The notes under the pieces are model-generated. The model did not search any database. It was not told the origin of the DNA and worked only from the letters and a program-made list of their open reading frames with translations. A stretch of 39,248 nucleotides of DNA, from contig CAUJKA010000115.1 of assembly GCA_963204965.1 (NCBI GenBank), forward strand, positions 1 through 39,248, written 5' to 3'. How positions within the stretch are numbered: the first letter of the stretch is position 1; every line of letters starts with the position of its first letter. This document shows positions 25,126 through 33,225 of this stretch, one piece after another. This DNA comes from Planctomycetota bacterium (lineage in GTDB: Bacteria > Planctomycetota > Planctomycetia > Pirellulales > Pirellulaceae). The position numbers and the translations under genes were made by a program.

Positions 25126-26121
25126 CTAGCGGCGGAAGTGGCCGTTTTTCAAGAAGCATACAGTCGCTTCTTGAACAGACTTGTAGTGCGGCATTAACTG
25201 ATGAAAGCCGCCTAGTTGAATGAAGTCGGTCGCGCCGTCGAGATAGTGAGAATCGATCGACAATAGTCCGTCGTCGTCGCCAGGCACTCGAGCAATGTAG
25301 CCGCGTTCATTGCCGGTTCCACCAGCGACAATACCGAACTCGAACCAAGGTGTGGCAAGCTCTTGCTCAAGCGCAGGCCAGCCGCCAGTTGGAGCAAATT
25401 GATCGACAGCCGGTCCAAAGACAGACTGAATTAACTGCCTCTGGCCTAAAGTGTCCGCCAAGTAAGCGCCTTGATTTGGTGGACTGATCATCACCATTCG
25501 GCAAAACTGAAGATTGGCGGGAGGATTCTCGCTGGTCTGCAATCGATACAGCATTTGTCGAACCACGATGTTGCCCATGCTGTGAGCCACGAAGCTGACT
25601 TGCTGCGCATCCTCGAGATTTCTCACAACACATTCCAGCGATGTAGCTAACTCTTGGATGGTTCCCTTGGTTGACGCATAGCCGAAGCTGACAACCTCGA
25701 AACCGTTTTCGGTCAAGTACTTTTCCATCCGCTCCATGTAGTTGCGACTGCCGGCCAATCCGTGCAACAACACTACCACATGTTTGGGCGTCGACGATCT
25801 AATTTGCGACCGTTGTACCAGCAGCTGCTCCATGCAAAAGTCAAACGTGCCAACTGCGTGGCGTCGATCCTTGGAGTCCAACAAGCGACAACGACCATCG
25901 GCAGCGTTAGCTTGTATCCGCCATCCGGACCACACCAATTGGTCGGTCCATTCCAAGCGTCCGCCCAACGTCTTGAGGCCCAAAGTCACACGATTTTCGC
26001 CGAGTAACGATTGTTGAGCTGAGCAGGAGGTTGCACAGGCTAGAGCTAGCAAAGCAACGCCCAAGCTTGCAATGATTGCAAGGCTTGTGGGTAGTCTGAA
26101 TGCTCTGCGTAAGCTAGGCAC
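25126..26121 (-). CDS. Exported alpha/beta hydrolase (lipase-like)
   Basis: A 331-residue protein with a long signal peptide (AIIASLGVALLALACATSCSA, about 15-35, with a cysteine near the cut that might be a lipobox). It then has a lipase-type fold: VVVLLHGLAGSRNYME (oxyanion HG at 120-121), nucleophile S181 in AHSMGNIV, a likely Asp in DDGLLSIDSHYL, and His in GFHQLMPHYKSV. PGDDDGLLSI is the style of PGAP1/esterase-like lipases. The substrate is unknown; it probably acts at the cell envelope. The Gfo/Idh/MocA gene follows on the same strand. Confidence 0.82.
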   Translation of the reverse strand: MPSLRRAFRLPTSLAIIASLGVALLALACATSCSAQQSLLGENRVTLGLKTLGGRLEWTDQLVWSGWRIQANAADGRCRLLDSKDRRHAVGTFDFCMEQLLVQRSQIRSSTPKHVVVLLHGLAGSRNYMERMEKYLTENGFEVVSFGYASTKGTIQELATSLECVVRNLEDAQQVSFVAHSMGNIVVRQMLYRLQTSENPPANLQFCRMVMISPPNQGAYLADTLGQRQLIQSVFGPAVDQFAPTGGWPALEQELATPWFEFGIVAGGTGNERGYIARVPGDDDGLLSIDSHYLDGATDFIQLGGFHQLMPHYKSVQEATVCFLKNGHFRR

Positions 26122-26478
26122 GGAAAAACTCAGTGTCTGGGTGAGAGGTGAGGGTACGTAAATGTCTCATCGGCAATTACCCAAGCGGAACCGCATTCCG
26201 CTTGTTTCACTTTCCATTTTGCTAATCGAACAAAAACGCCGGTGCATGTTGTGATGTTGCGCATTTTGAAGACTGCATCATAAAATCGTGCTCGTTTTCG
26301 TGCTCAATGAAATGGTGCTCGTGCTCGAACGGGCCGGACTCGAGCACGAGCACCGTCTTCGACTAAGCACGAGCACGAGTACGAGCCGACAGACTAGAGC
26401 GTCTTGAGTGCAGCAAGTCGACCTATTTTGGCTGCGACTAGCACCCGAGCGCTGGCGGTTGGGGTCGAGCCCGAGCGA
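26122..26478. other. Intergenic region with GAGCAC repeats
   Basis: About 357 bp with no credible gene between two genes on the minus strand. It contains many copies of GCTCGTGCTC and its complement in 26287-26385, described separately. The rest has no visible signal. Confidence 0.5.
26287..26385. repeat. Simple inverted repeats built on GAGCAC
   Basis: Arms GGTGCTCGTGCTCGA (26314-26328) and TCGAGCACGAGCACC (26340-26354) pair perfectly over 15 bp with an 11-bp loop. Outer flanks (26287-26305 and 26366-26385) carry further degenerate complementary hexamers. It should fold into a strong hairpin. Confidence 0.8.
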
Positions 26479-27264
26479 TCAGCTCTTCGATAGACAGTCC
26501 AGCATCTGTGCTTGTAGCTCGGGGGTCGCAGATGCTAACAACTGCGGATTCCAAAGCTCAAACGCTCCACCGCTGACATTCGAGAATTGCACACCGGCTC
26601 GCTTGGCAATCAAGTAACCTGCAGCGACATCCCAAACCTTCACCGAGGATGCCCAGTAGGAATCCAAACAACCTTCCGCCAAATAGCAAAGATTCAATGC
26701 GGCCGATCCCAGCCTGCGCAACGACTGGCTGTTTTCGAGCACGCAAAGGAACTGCTGTACGGCGCGATCTTGTCTTGTGACTCCTGGAGGAAAGCTACAA
26801 CAAGTCATGGCGCGATCCAGTCGAGTGCAACCGCTAGCGCGAATTGGCTTGCCATCGCGAACGACGGGACCATCTTCGGTGGCCCAATACATCGATCCTG
26901 CCATGGGATCGTAGACGACGCCCAACTTGACATCGTCGCCTTCAACCAAAGCGATCGAGACTGAAAAGCTCGGCAGTCGATGCACAAAGTTTGATGTGCC
27001 GTCCAATGGATCGACGATCCATGCCATCTTGCCACTCGCCTTGACCGAGGCTTGGACTTCAAGCGACGACTCTTCGCCCATGAATGCGATCTGAGGAAAG
27101 CGACTGGTCAAGATTTGCTCGATCGTTCGCTGCGCTGCGATGTCTGCGTCCGTGACTAAATCTGACTTGCCCTTTTCGCGAACTTGGACCTTGCCTAGAT
27201 ACTCCAGTAGAATTCGACCAGCAGACTTCGCCGCATCACAAGCGGACTCTAACGGACTTTGCAC
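26479..27264 (-). CDS. Inositol monophosphatase family protein
   Basis: A 261-residue member of the IMPase/FBPase/CysQ superfamily. Metal-binding motifs: GEES (63-66) and DPLDGTSNF (85-93), with a third site in VKVWDVAAGYLIAKRAG near 210. It hydrolyses phosphate from myo-inositol-1-phosphate or a related substrate (some members are histidinol phosphatases or 3'-phosphoadenosine nucleotide phosphatases); the substrate cannot be fixed here. Length is typical and no signal peptide is present. It is 60 bp downstream of an aldo/keto reductase gene on the same strand, so co-transcription is likely. Confidence 0.9.
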   Translation of the reverse strand: MQSPLESACDAAKSAGRILLEYLGKVQVREKGKSDLVTDADIAAQRTIEQILTSRFPQIAFMGEESSLEVQASVKASGKMAWIVDPLDGTSNFVHRLPSFSVSIALVEGDDVKLGVVYDPMAGSMYWATEDGPVVRDGKPIRASGCTRLDRAMTCCSFPPGVTRQDRAVQQFLCVLENSQSLRRLGSAALNLCYLAEGCLDSYWASSVKVWDVAAGYLIAKRAGVQFSNVSGGAFELWNPQLLASATPELQAQMLDCLSKS

Positions 27265-27324
27265 TTTTCAACCTCGTTGCGTAACAGGAATGTAGCCGCG
27301 TCGGCGCTCGGCGAGCAGAGTATT

Positions 27325-28314
27325 CTACTCGTAAATCGGATAAAAGCAGCCGAAGGCTTTCTCGCAGAATACACCTGGATCGTTGTAACGATGGTTACGG
27401 TCCAGTGACGTGATTTGAGCCATCTCCGAATCGGTTAGCGCGAAGTCGTACAGGCTGATGTTCTCCGACAATCGCTCGATGCGACTTGTCTTGGGAATTG
27501 CGGCAGTGCCACGTTGCACAGCCCATCGCAGAGTAATTTGTGCGGTGGACTTACCGTACTTCTCAGCTAGCTGTGTGATGATGGGCTCGTTCAACACGCT
27601 GTCGCTGTGAGCGGCCATACCCAACTCGACGTACGAACCAGCTCCCAGAGGTGAAAAGGCGGTATAAGCGATCTTCTCTTGGTTGCAATATCGCAATAAC
27701 TTCTCTTGCGCGAGATAGGGATGTGATTCAACTTGAAGCACTGCCGGTCGAATCGATGCATAGGACAGCAGGTCTCGAATCAGCGCAGTGCTGAAGTTGC
27801 TGACTCCAATGTGCTTACACAATCCGCTGCGTTGCAGTTCTTCCATGGCTCCCCAAGTCTCGCTGATCGGAACTGCATCTACTTCCATACGCGGTGTAGG
27901 AGCAGTTGGATCATAAAACCATCCAGGCGGATAACGATGCTCGATGGGCAGATGCTTCAGCGTGATCGGAAAGTGGACAAGGTATAGATCCAGATAATCA
28001 AGCTGTAGATCCTTGAGCGATTTTTCGATGGCAGGTCTCACATGCTCCGGGCGATGGTAAGTATTCCAAAGCTTGCTGGTAACCCACAAATCTTCGCGGC
28101 GGCACAATCCCGCAGCGATCGATTGCTGAATTCCCTGGCCCGCTTGGACTTCATTGCCGTAATCGCAAGCAGCATCCAAATGTCGATAACCGCAGCGAAT
28201 TGCAGCTTCGATCATCGGAGCGGTTTTCTCCTCCGCGATCTTCCACAGACCCAGCCCAACAGTCGGTAGCTGGCAACCCGAGCTCAAGGGAATAGTTTGA
28301 AACGAATCGCTCAT
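27325..28314 (-). CDS. Aldo/keto reductase
   Basis: A 329-residue cytosolic NADPH-dependent reductase. The AKR tetrad is complete: D47, Y52 (DAACDYGNE), K81 (SKLWNTYH) and H114 (YLVHFPITLK). The last region has RIERLSENISLYDF, the typical cofactor site. It resembles AKR1/AKR2-type enzymes, which reduce sugars or aldehydes; the substrate is unknown. The purine-rich AGAAAG stretch upstream is a weak Shine-Dalgarno. Upstream lies the repeat-dense region 28360-28930. Confidence 0.92.
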   Translation of the reverse strand: MSDSFQTIPLSSGCQLPTVGLGLWKIAEEKTAPMIEAAIRCGYRHLDAACDYGNEVQAGQGIQQSIAAGLCRREDLWVTSKLWNTYHRPEHVRPAIEKSLKDLQLDYLDLYLVHFPITLKHLPIEHRYPPGWFYDPTAPTPRMEVDAVPISETWGAMEELQRSGLCKHIGVSNFSTALIRDLLSYASIRPAVLQVESHPYLAQEKLLRYCNQEKIAYTAFSPLGAGSYVELGMAAHSDSVLNEPIITQLAEKYGKSTAQITLRWAVQRGTAAIPKTSRIERLSENISLYDFALTDSEMAQITSLDRNHRYNDPGVFCEKAFGCFYPIYE

Positions 28315-28981
28315 GTGTTTCTTTCTGGTTACGCAAGCAGCTTGGGCTGCTCCGCTAGAAATCCTATCCTTAATTGAACGGCAAATCGTTTAACGGCAAG
28401 CCGGAGGCGACTGCTCTTCGATTCTTAATTGATCTCGCCCGATTCCAGGCTCTAGTAATGCTATTTGAAAACAGTCGCCTGCGGCTCGCCGCTAAACAAT
28501 TTACTACCAACCTAAGCGCTGATTCTCGCGTACGCCTGCGGCTAACGGTTAAGCAGAGTTGAAACATGGTTAAACCGTTATCGGCATGTGGCTCGGCATT
28601 TTACTGTTCGACCTCGCAATTGACGAGAGTCAGCGGCATCGCACGCAAGAATTTGCTGTCCTTGAAGTTGCACGCTTGGGCTTTTTCACAACCCGAAGTG
28701 CTAGTTTTGAATTTACGCTAATTGGATTTAAGGCCGAAGGCCTGTCCGTTTACCTAGCCAGCAGGGCTGGGTACTTCATTCGCGGGAAAAACAAAGGGCC
28801 AACGGCCCACCGGTTTGCACGCAAACCGGTGGGCCGTTGGCCCTTGACCTACTCATGCTCCATCACCCAGCCCGATGGGCTGGGCTATGTAAATTGCTGG
28901 GCCTTCGGCCCGAAATCCCAGAAAAAAAAGCGCAACATCAAAACTATCGCCTGCGGTTCAAACAATGCATCACAGCATTGA
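28315..28981. repeat. Dense block of intergenic repeats
   Basis: About 667 bp holding at least five repeat-like elements and no credible gene. Inverted GGCAAGCCGGAGGCGACTG (28395-28413) pairs imperfectly with CAGTCGCCTGCGGCTCGCCG (28470-28489); a similar GTACGCCTGCGGCTAACGG lies at 28530-28548. There are then the 25-bp perfect hairpin 28794-28845, CCCAGCCC-ga-tGGGCTGGG near 28866-28883, and a small GGGCC-ttc-GGCCC hairpin near 28904. Much of it is GGCC-rich. Confidence 0.7.
28794..28845. repeat. Perfect 25-bp inverted repeat with 2-nt loop
   Basis: Arms 28794-28818 and 28821-28845 are exact reverse complements, starting AAGGGCCAACGG and ending CCGTTGGCCCTT, with a 2-base centre (28819-28820). 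This is essentially a 52-bp palindrome, able to extrude as a cruciform. Confidence 0.95.
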
Positions 28982-29350
28982 CTAATCGGCCTGCAACGGT
29001 GCTGATGGTTGCGTTGGTACTTGCGGAGGTTGTGGTGCTCGACGCGGTCTGCTCACAACTACTGGCATCATTAAACCGTACAGCACGGCCAAGATGCACA
29101 GCGTGACTATTAGATCGATCGCTGAAAATGTGAACTTGGTTATGGGATGAAACGATCGTAGCTTGAAGCGATTGATCAAGTAAGTTCCGACCAACCAGGC
29201 AGAAGTGGCTACTAAGATGCCGTCAAATCCCCAGCCATTGAAGCCATAAACGTTGCCAACAAAGAAAACGATCAACCAAATGATCGCCAGAGGTTCGATG
29301 CCATGTTGAGCCTTCTCTTCGGAGGTTGGTGGAAGGTACGGATTCTGCAA
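28982..29350 (-). CDS. Small membrane protein, unknown function
   Basis: A 122-residue protein. It has a polar N-terminus (MQNPYLPPTSEEKAQHG), then hydrophobic segments at about 21-40 (LAIIWLIVFFVGNVYGFNGW), about 44-57 (ILVATSAWLVGTYL) and about 75-97 (AIDLIVTLCILAVLYGLMMPV), so probably three spans. A Pro-rich tail with PRRAPQPPQVPTQPSAPLQ follows. I do not recognise the family. It is divergent from the CPBP gene. Confidence 0.6.
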   Translation of the reverse strand: MQNPYLPPTSEEKAQHGIEPLAIIWLIVFFVGNVYGFNGWGFDGILVATSAWLVGTYLINRFKLRSFHPITKFTFSAIDLIVTLCILAVLYGLMMPVVVSRPRRAPQPPQVPTQPSAPLQAD

Positions 29351-29495
29351 AACACTGCTCCCGACGATATCGTTTCAAGTTGTACTAATTTCAATCGTCT
29401 ACTATTCTAAATCGCCAATATCCGTCGACTGGCGGACGATTACGTCTCGACTAATTTCTACAGCAATACAGTCACTCGTTAATGGAAGTGCCATA

Positions 29496-30620
29496 TTGGA
29501 AAGCAACGACGCAACGCCACCAACAACTCAAGAGACGACATCGCTGGAAGTTCCACCAGTTCTCGCCGACGATTCTTTAGCCGTTGGTGATCAATCTCAA
29601 GCCTGTATTCCGTCTGAGACCTACAGCCCAGCACCTTTGTGGCGTCAGTTCGCTTCTCTATTCTATAACTTCCTCGAATCACGGTTGCGAGCAGGTTGGC
29701 GACTGCTGACTCATCTGGTTGTTGTGGCACTCATCTTCGCTATCCTGATCGCTGTTATTGCTGTTGTGTCGTTTTTCCCCGAATTGGTAACGGTCTTGGA
29801 TAGCCAGGTGGTTCAAGGGACGATCCAATCAGTGATTTTAATTGGCGGAACGTTGCTGTGCTTCTGGCTGATCGATCGCCGAGCGTTTTGGAAGAAACCC
29901 GATGGACGCTGGTGGAGCAATTTCTCCTTCGGCATGTTCCTCGGTGCAGCGGCGATGGCCGTGATCTTCACTGTTGAATGGAGCTTAGGTTGGGTCACGG
30001 TTGAACATGTAGGAGTCGGACCGACGGATAACCTGATCAGTTTCCTAACGACGCAGTTCGGTTACATCGTGCTATTCACAATGGTTGCATTTGGTGAAGA
30101 GTTTTTGTCGCGAGGATACCATCTGAAGAACATGAGCGAAGGGCTGAAGTTCATGGGGCCAATCATCGCAAGTCTAGTAGCGATCTTTCTGTCGTCAGCT
30201 TTGTTTGGTGCGCTTCACCTAAGCAATCCAAACTCAACATGGGTCAGCACTGTAGGAATCACTCTTGCCGGTATCATGTTAGCCTTTGGACGCCTCTGCA
30301 CGGGCTCACTTGCAGCTCCTATCGGAGTCCATTTGACTTGGAACTATTTCCAAGGCGCATTCTTTGGGTTTCCAGTTAGCGGACAAGCCATGGACCAAAG
30401 CGTCGTTGAAATCACTCAGCTTGGGCCGACCATAATCACCGGCGGCGAGTTTGGTCCAGAAGCTGGGCTGATCGGAGCAGCGGCGATCCTGCTGATGATG
30501 GTCGCATTGTGGTTCTGGAGTCGATCGAGTGTTCGATCGGTTGGAATGCAGCTCGCGACATTATCGAACTACAAAAAGCCTAGAACCAATCGCGTGCCTG
30601 TGTGCCCCCCAGTTCAATGA
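29496..30620 (+). CDS. CPBP family intramembrane metalloprotease-like protein
   Basis: A 374-residue multi-span membrane protein of the CPBP/Abi (CAAX protease and bacteriocin-processing) family. The motif EEFLSR (E201, E202, R206) plus H241 in FGALHLSN and H279-x3-N283 in GVHLTWNYF are the four family motifs expected to bind zinc. A polar N-terminal region of about 45 residues precedes about eight spans. Start is TTG, with GGAAG 7 nt upstream; no in-frame ATG fits. The last 41 bp overlap, tail to tail, with the end of the dGTPase gene. Substrate unknown. Confidence 0.85.
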   Translation: MESNDATPPTTQETTSLEVPPVLADDSLAVGDQSQACIPSETYSPAPLWRQFASLFYNFLESRLRAGWRLLTHLVVVALIFAILIAVIAVVSFFPELVTVLDSQVVQGTIQSVILIGGTLLCFWLIDRRAFWKKPDGRWWSNFSFGMFLGAAAMAVIFTVEWSLGWVTVEHVGVGPTDNLISFLTTQFGYIVLFTMVAFGEEFLSRGYHLKNMSEGLKFMGPIIASLVAIFLSSALFGALHLSNPNSTWVSTVGITLAGIMLAFGRLCTGSLAAPIGVHLTWNYFQGAFFGFPVSGQAMDQSVVEITQLGPTIITGGEFGPEAGLIGAAAILLMMVALWFWSRSSVRSVGMQLATLSNYKKPRTNRVPVCPPVQ

Positions 30621-31722
30621 TCTGTCGATGTTCCGCGTCGCAAAAGCGATCGGTCATCCCGGCAATGTACTCACCGACCGCGCGATGGATGCCAACCTTC
30701 TGCGCGCGATCTAAGAATCGAGTAGGCAGATACTCGGGATGCTCAGTCAATCGCTCAAACAACTGAGTCACCTTGCCCGCCGCGCGGGAGCGTACCGAAA
30801 CTAGCTGAGGATGACGATAAACGTTATCAAACAGAAACTTGCCGAACTGCTCGCGCTCGGCAAGCACTTCGTCGGACATGTTTAATTGAATTCCGAGCTG
30901 GCTGATGGATAGACTGTCCAGTCCTTGCAAGCCGTCCAACCGGCTTTGAACGTTTTCCAACAAGTCGCCGACTTGAACGTCGATTAAGTTATGCACTAGG
31001 ACCTGCCTGAGCGCTCGCTCGGTTGATCCCGGTGCGTAGGCAGTTCCGCAGTCGAGCGCTCGACGCGCTAGATCTAGACTTTGTAGTTGACTGAAGTGCA
31101 GCAAGCCAAGCTTCATTGCATCGTCAGCATCGTGTGCGTTGTAAGCGATGCTGTCCGCCCAGTCGACAACTTGCACTTCCAGCAGCGGTGTTTCGCCTTG
31201 ATGCGTTGTTCGAAAGTTCTGCCCCGCCAGTAGTTCCTTGGATAGGTTTAGGCCAGGATAGGTCGTGTATCGCATCTCAAGTTCTTCGACCAACGTCAGC
31301 GCAAATCGATTGTGAGAAAAACCACCTTCATCCTTCAGGCACTCGTCCAGCGCGTCTTCACCACTATGACCAAAGGGTGGGTGGCCAATATCGTGCAATA
31401 GAGCCAAGGCTTCGATCAAGTCTTCATTCAATCGAAGTGCGCGTCCAATCGTCCGCGCGATCGTCGCAACTTCGTGAGTGTGAGTCAGTCGAGTCCGATG
31501 GTAGTCGCCCATTTCGCCGGTGAAGACCTGCATCTTGCCGCTCAGTCGCCGAAAAGCAGAACTGTGCAATACGCGATCACGATCGCGTTGAAATGGCCCG
31601 CGAAACATATGCGGCGGCTCGTGGTACCGGCGACCAGCCGAACGAATTGAGAACATGGCATACGAAGCTAGTAACTGTTCTTCGCGAGTCGCCCAGGCTA
31701 ATGTACGCTGTTGCGATGGCAT
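30580..31722 (-). CDS. dgt: Deoxyguanosinetriphosphate triphosphohydrolase-like protein
   Basis: A protein of about 380 residues with an HD domain. It cleaves dGTP to deoxyguanosine and triphosphate. Visible: FQRDRDRVLHSSAFRRLSGK (about 45-63), the HD metal site (THTHE near 80-84, LLHDIGHPPFGHSGED about 109-123) and WADSIAYNAHDADD later, all typical. Start uncertain: ATGs at 31803, 31767, 31746 and 31722 are in frame and none has a Shine-Dalgarno; 31722 gives an N-terminus like related proteins (a short lead, then LLASYAMFSIRSAGRR). The C-terminal end overlaps the CPBP gene by 41 bp on the opposite strand. Confidence 0.9.
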   Translation of the reverse strand: MPSQQRTLAWATREEQLLASYAMFSIRSAGRRYHEPPHMFRGPFQRDRDRVLHSSAFRRLSGKMQVFTGEMGDYHRTRLTHTHEVATIARTIGRALRLNEDLIEALALLHDIGHPPFGHSGEDALDECLKDEGGFSHNRFALTLVEELEMRYTTYPGLNLSKELLAGQNFRTTHQGETPLLEVQVVDWADSIAYNAHDADDAMKLGLLHFSQLQSLDLARRALDCGTAYAPGSTERALRQVLVHNLIDVQVGDLLENVQSRLDGLQGLDSLSISQLGIQLNMSDEVLAEREQFGKFLFDNVYRHPQLVSVRSRAAGKVTQLFERLTEHPEYLPTRFLDRAQKVGIHRAVGEYIAGMTDRFCDAEHRQIIELGGTQARDWF

Positions 31723-32047
31723 TCTTGTGTCAGTAGAAAAGTCCATTTTGTCAGTGTCAATTGCCATGGCCAAGCCGTGGGTTAAGGTTTTCTGCATCTG
31801 CATTGCTAGCAAGTTGTTAAGCGAAACTGCTAGTAGAACTTTATGCAGTCAAGCCGTCCGCGAACAGCGGTTAAGAATGCTACCATAGCCGTTTCTTGAA
31901 AAGCTGCCAATATGAATATACTACTGGTAGTGGGACTCTTAAGTTCTGGCCGTGCTGAGATCCGGGAGCTAGTAGTGGGACTCGCCAGAGTTCCGGCTGT
32001 TCCCGAATGCTGCTCAGGAATTCTGGCCAATCCCACGACGCGTATGT
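31723..32047. other. Intergenic region with tripartite repeat
   Basis: About 325 bp between two minus-strand genes. Up to 90 bp nearest the dGTPase could belong to a longer N-terminus. The rest is mainly the repeat at 31926-32040. No other gene seen. Confidence 0.5.
31926..32040. repeat. Tripartite repeat, diverged copy (GTAGTGGGA family)
   Basis: Two direct units, 31926-31950 (GGTAGTGGGACTCTTAAGTT...) and 31971-31999 (AGTAGTGGGACTCGCCAGAG...), and one inverted unit, 32018-32040 (GGAATTCTGGCCAATCCCAC). The same layout, direct-direct-inverted, is at 37082-37176. It ends 8 bp before the stop codon of the oxidoreductase gene. Confidence 0.8.
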
Positions 32048-33127
32048 CTAACTCAACAACCGTAGAGTTCGCTTCTGCTGAGCACTGGCGTGCGCCGTGT
32101 CGACTATCTGTTGGCCGATGCGACTAATCTTCGGAGAAAGAGGACCTTCGATCTCACGGCCCTGCCGCAAACAATCGACAAAATACTGAACTGGATCTTG
32201 ATACGGCGGATCGATGTGGTCGGCCGGAACCGCCTCGCCTTCAGGACATTGCCGAGTCTGAACTAAGATCGACGCGGAATAGTCGTACGAGCTGATTGTG
32301 CCCTCGCTGCCTACGATCACAAAACCACAACGAGGTTGCGGTTGATGAGTCCATGGGTCTGTAAAGGTTCCCCAACGCGTTTCAAACTTGCTAAGTCCGT
32401 TTTGGTAGCGAACGATCGTGATCGAATGCTCGTCGACTTCCAATCCTTCAGGCTGGTCGACCATGGCAGTGACTTCGATTGGAATTTTGCAATTCATAAA
32501 CCACGTCCCCAGCGTAACGCCATAGCCTAAATAGTCTAACAAAGATCCTCCGCCGCGAGCTTTACTGTAAAACCAACTCGAGGGCTTTTGTTGCTGCACC
32601 TCTTCGGCTGTCACTTCACGTTTTTCAGCGGTGTGCCAGAGCGGTCCTCGATTGCCGTTGTAATAGTGAACCTCAAGTACTTCACCAATCACGCCTTGAT
32701 CGATCAATCGTTTGGTGGTTCGGTGACTGGGAACCCAAACCAGAGGCCAATTGATGGCCAAGACTACATCGTGCGCGGCGCAGGCTGCGATCATGCGATC
32801 TGCATCAGCAAGAGAGGCTGCCATCGGCTTCTCGAGCAGCAGAGGCAACCCCAGTGGCGCCAGTCGCTCGACCCACAACGCATGATCACCAGTGGCGGGG
32901 CAGAGCACGATCCAGTCCGGCCGAGACTCTTCGATGCACTGGAACCAATCGGTGTAGAGTTGTTGATCGCTGAGTCCTAGAGATCGCTGAGCATCCAACA
33001 TGCGAGACGGTTGACTATCGCAGGCACCAACGACTTCGCAGTTGGCATGCTGGGCAACCATCTTCAGGTTATCCTCCATGTGCATGTGTTCAAAAGAGAT
33101 TCCGGCAACTCGGTAGTTGGATTTCAT
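32048..33127 (-). CDS. Gfo/Idh/MocA family oxidoreductase (cytosolic)
   Basis: A protein of about 359 residues, NAD(P)-dependent. Start: an ATG at 33172 is in frame, but its first 15 residues come from the neighbour's terminator hairpin, so the ATG at 33127 (MKSNYRVAGISFEH) with GGGAAG upstream is preferred. The N-terminal Rossmann fold is atypical (GISFEHMHMEDNLKMV in place of a GxGxxG loop), then ACDSQPSRM, and the family EKP appears as LEKPMAASLADADRM. The C-terminal domain includes ARGGGSLLDYLGYGVTLGTWF. Likely substrate is a sugar or inositol, unknown. There is no signal peptide, unlike the 23764 homologue. Confidence 0.88.
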   Translation of the reverse strand: MKSNYRVAGISFEHMHMEDNLKMVAQHANCEVVGACDSQPSRMLDAQRSLGLSDQQLYTDWFQCIEESRPDWIVLCPATGDHALWVERLAPLGLPLLLEKPMAASLADADRMIAACAAHDVVLAINWPLVWVPSHRTTKRLIDQGVIGEVLEVHYYNGNRGPLWHTAEKREVTAEEVQQQKPSSWFYSKARGGGSLLDYLGYGVTLGTWFMNCKIPIEVTAMVDQPEGLEVDEHSITIVRYQNGLSKFETRWGTFTDPWTHQPQPRCGFVIVGSEGTISSYDYSASILVQTRQCPEGEAVPADHIDPPYQDPVQYFVDCLRQGREIEGPLSPKISRIGQQIVDTAHASAQQKRTLRLLS

Positions 33128-33141
33128 GCGACGCTTCCCAC

Positions 33142-33180
33142 AAAAAAAGAAAACCGCCGCGCTGAGTAGCACGGCGGTTT
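33142..33180 (-). terminator. Rho-independent terminator after the Gly-rich protein gene
   Basis: Minus strand: 9-bp stem AAACCGCCG / CGGCGGTTT (33180-33172 and 33159-33151) with a 12-nt loop, followed by CTTTTTTTG (33150-33142). It lies 45 bp after the stop of the gene ending at 33226. Confidence 0.85.
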
Positions 33181-33225
33181 AGTTGTTATCGATTTAACGG
33201 CTTAGATCAAGCGGACAAAGCACGC

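Noticed and set aside
28586..28981. 131-residue plus-strand ORF
   Set aside because: It runs through the repeat island, including the 52-bp palindrome, has no ribosome site and resembles no protein.
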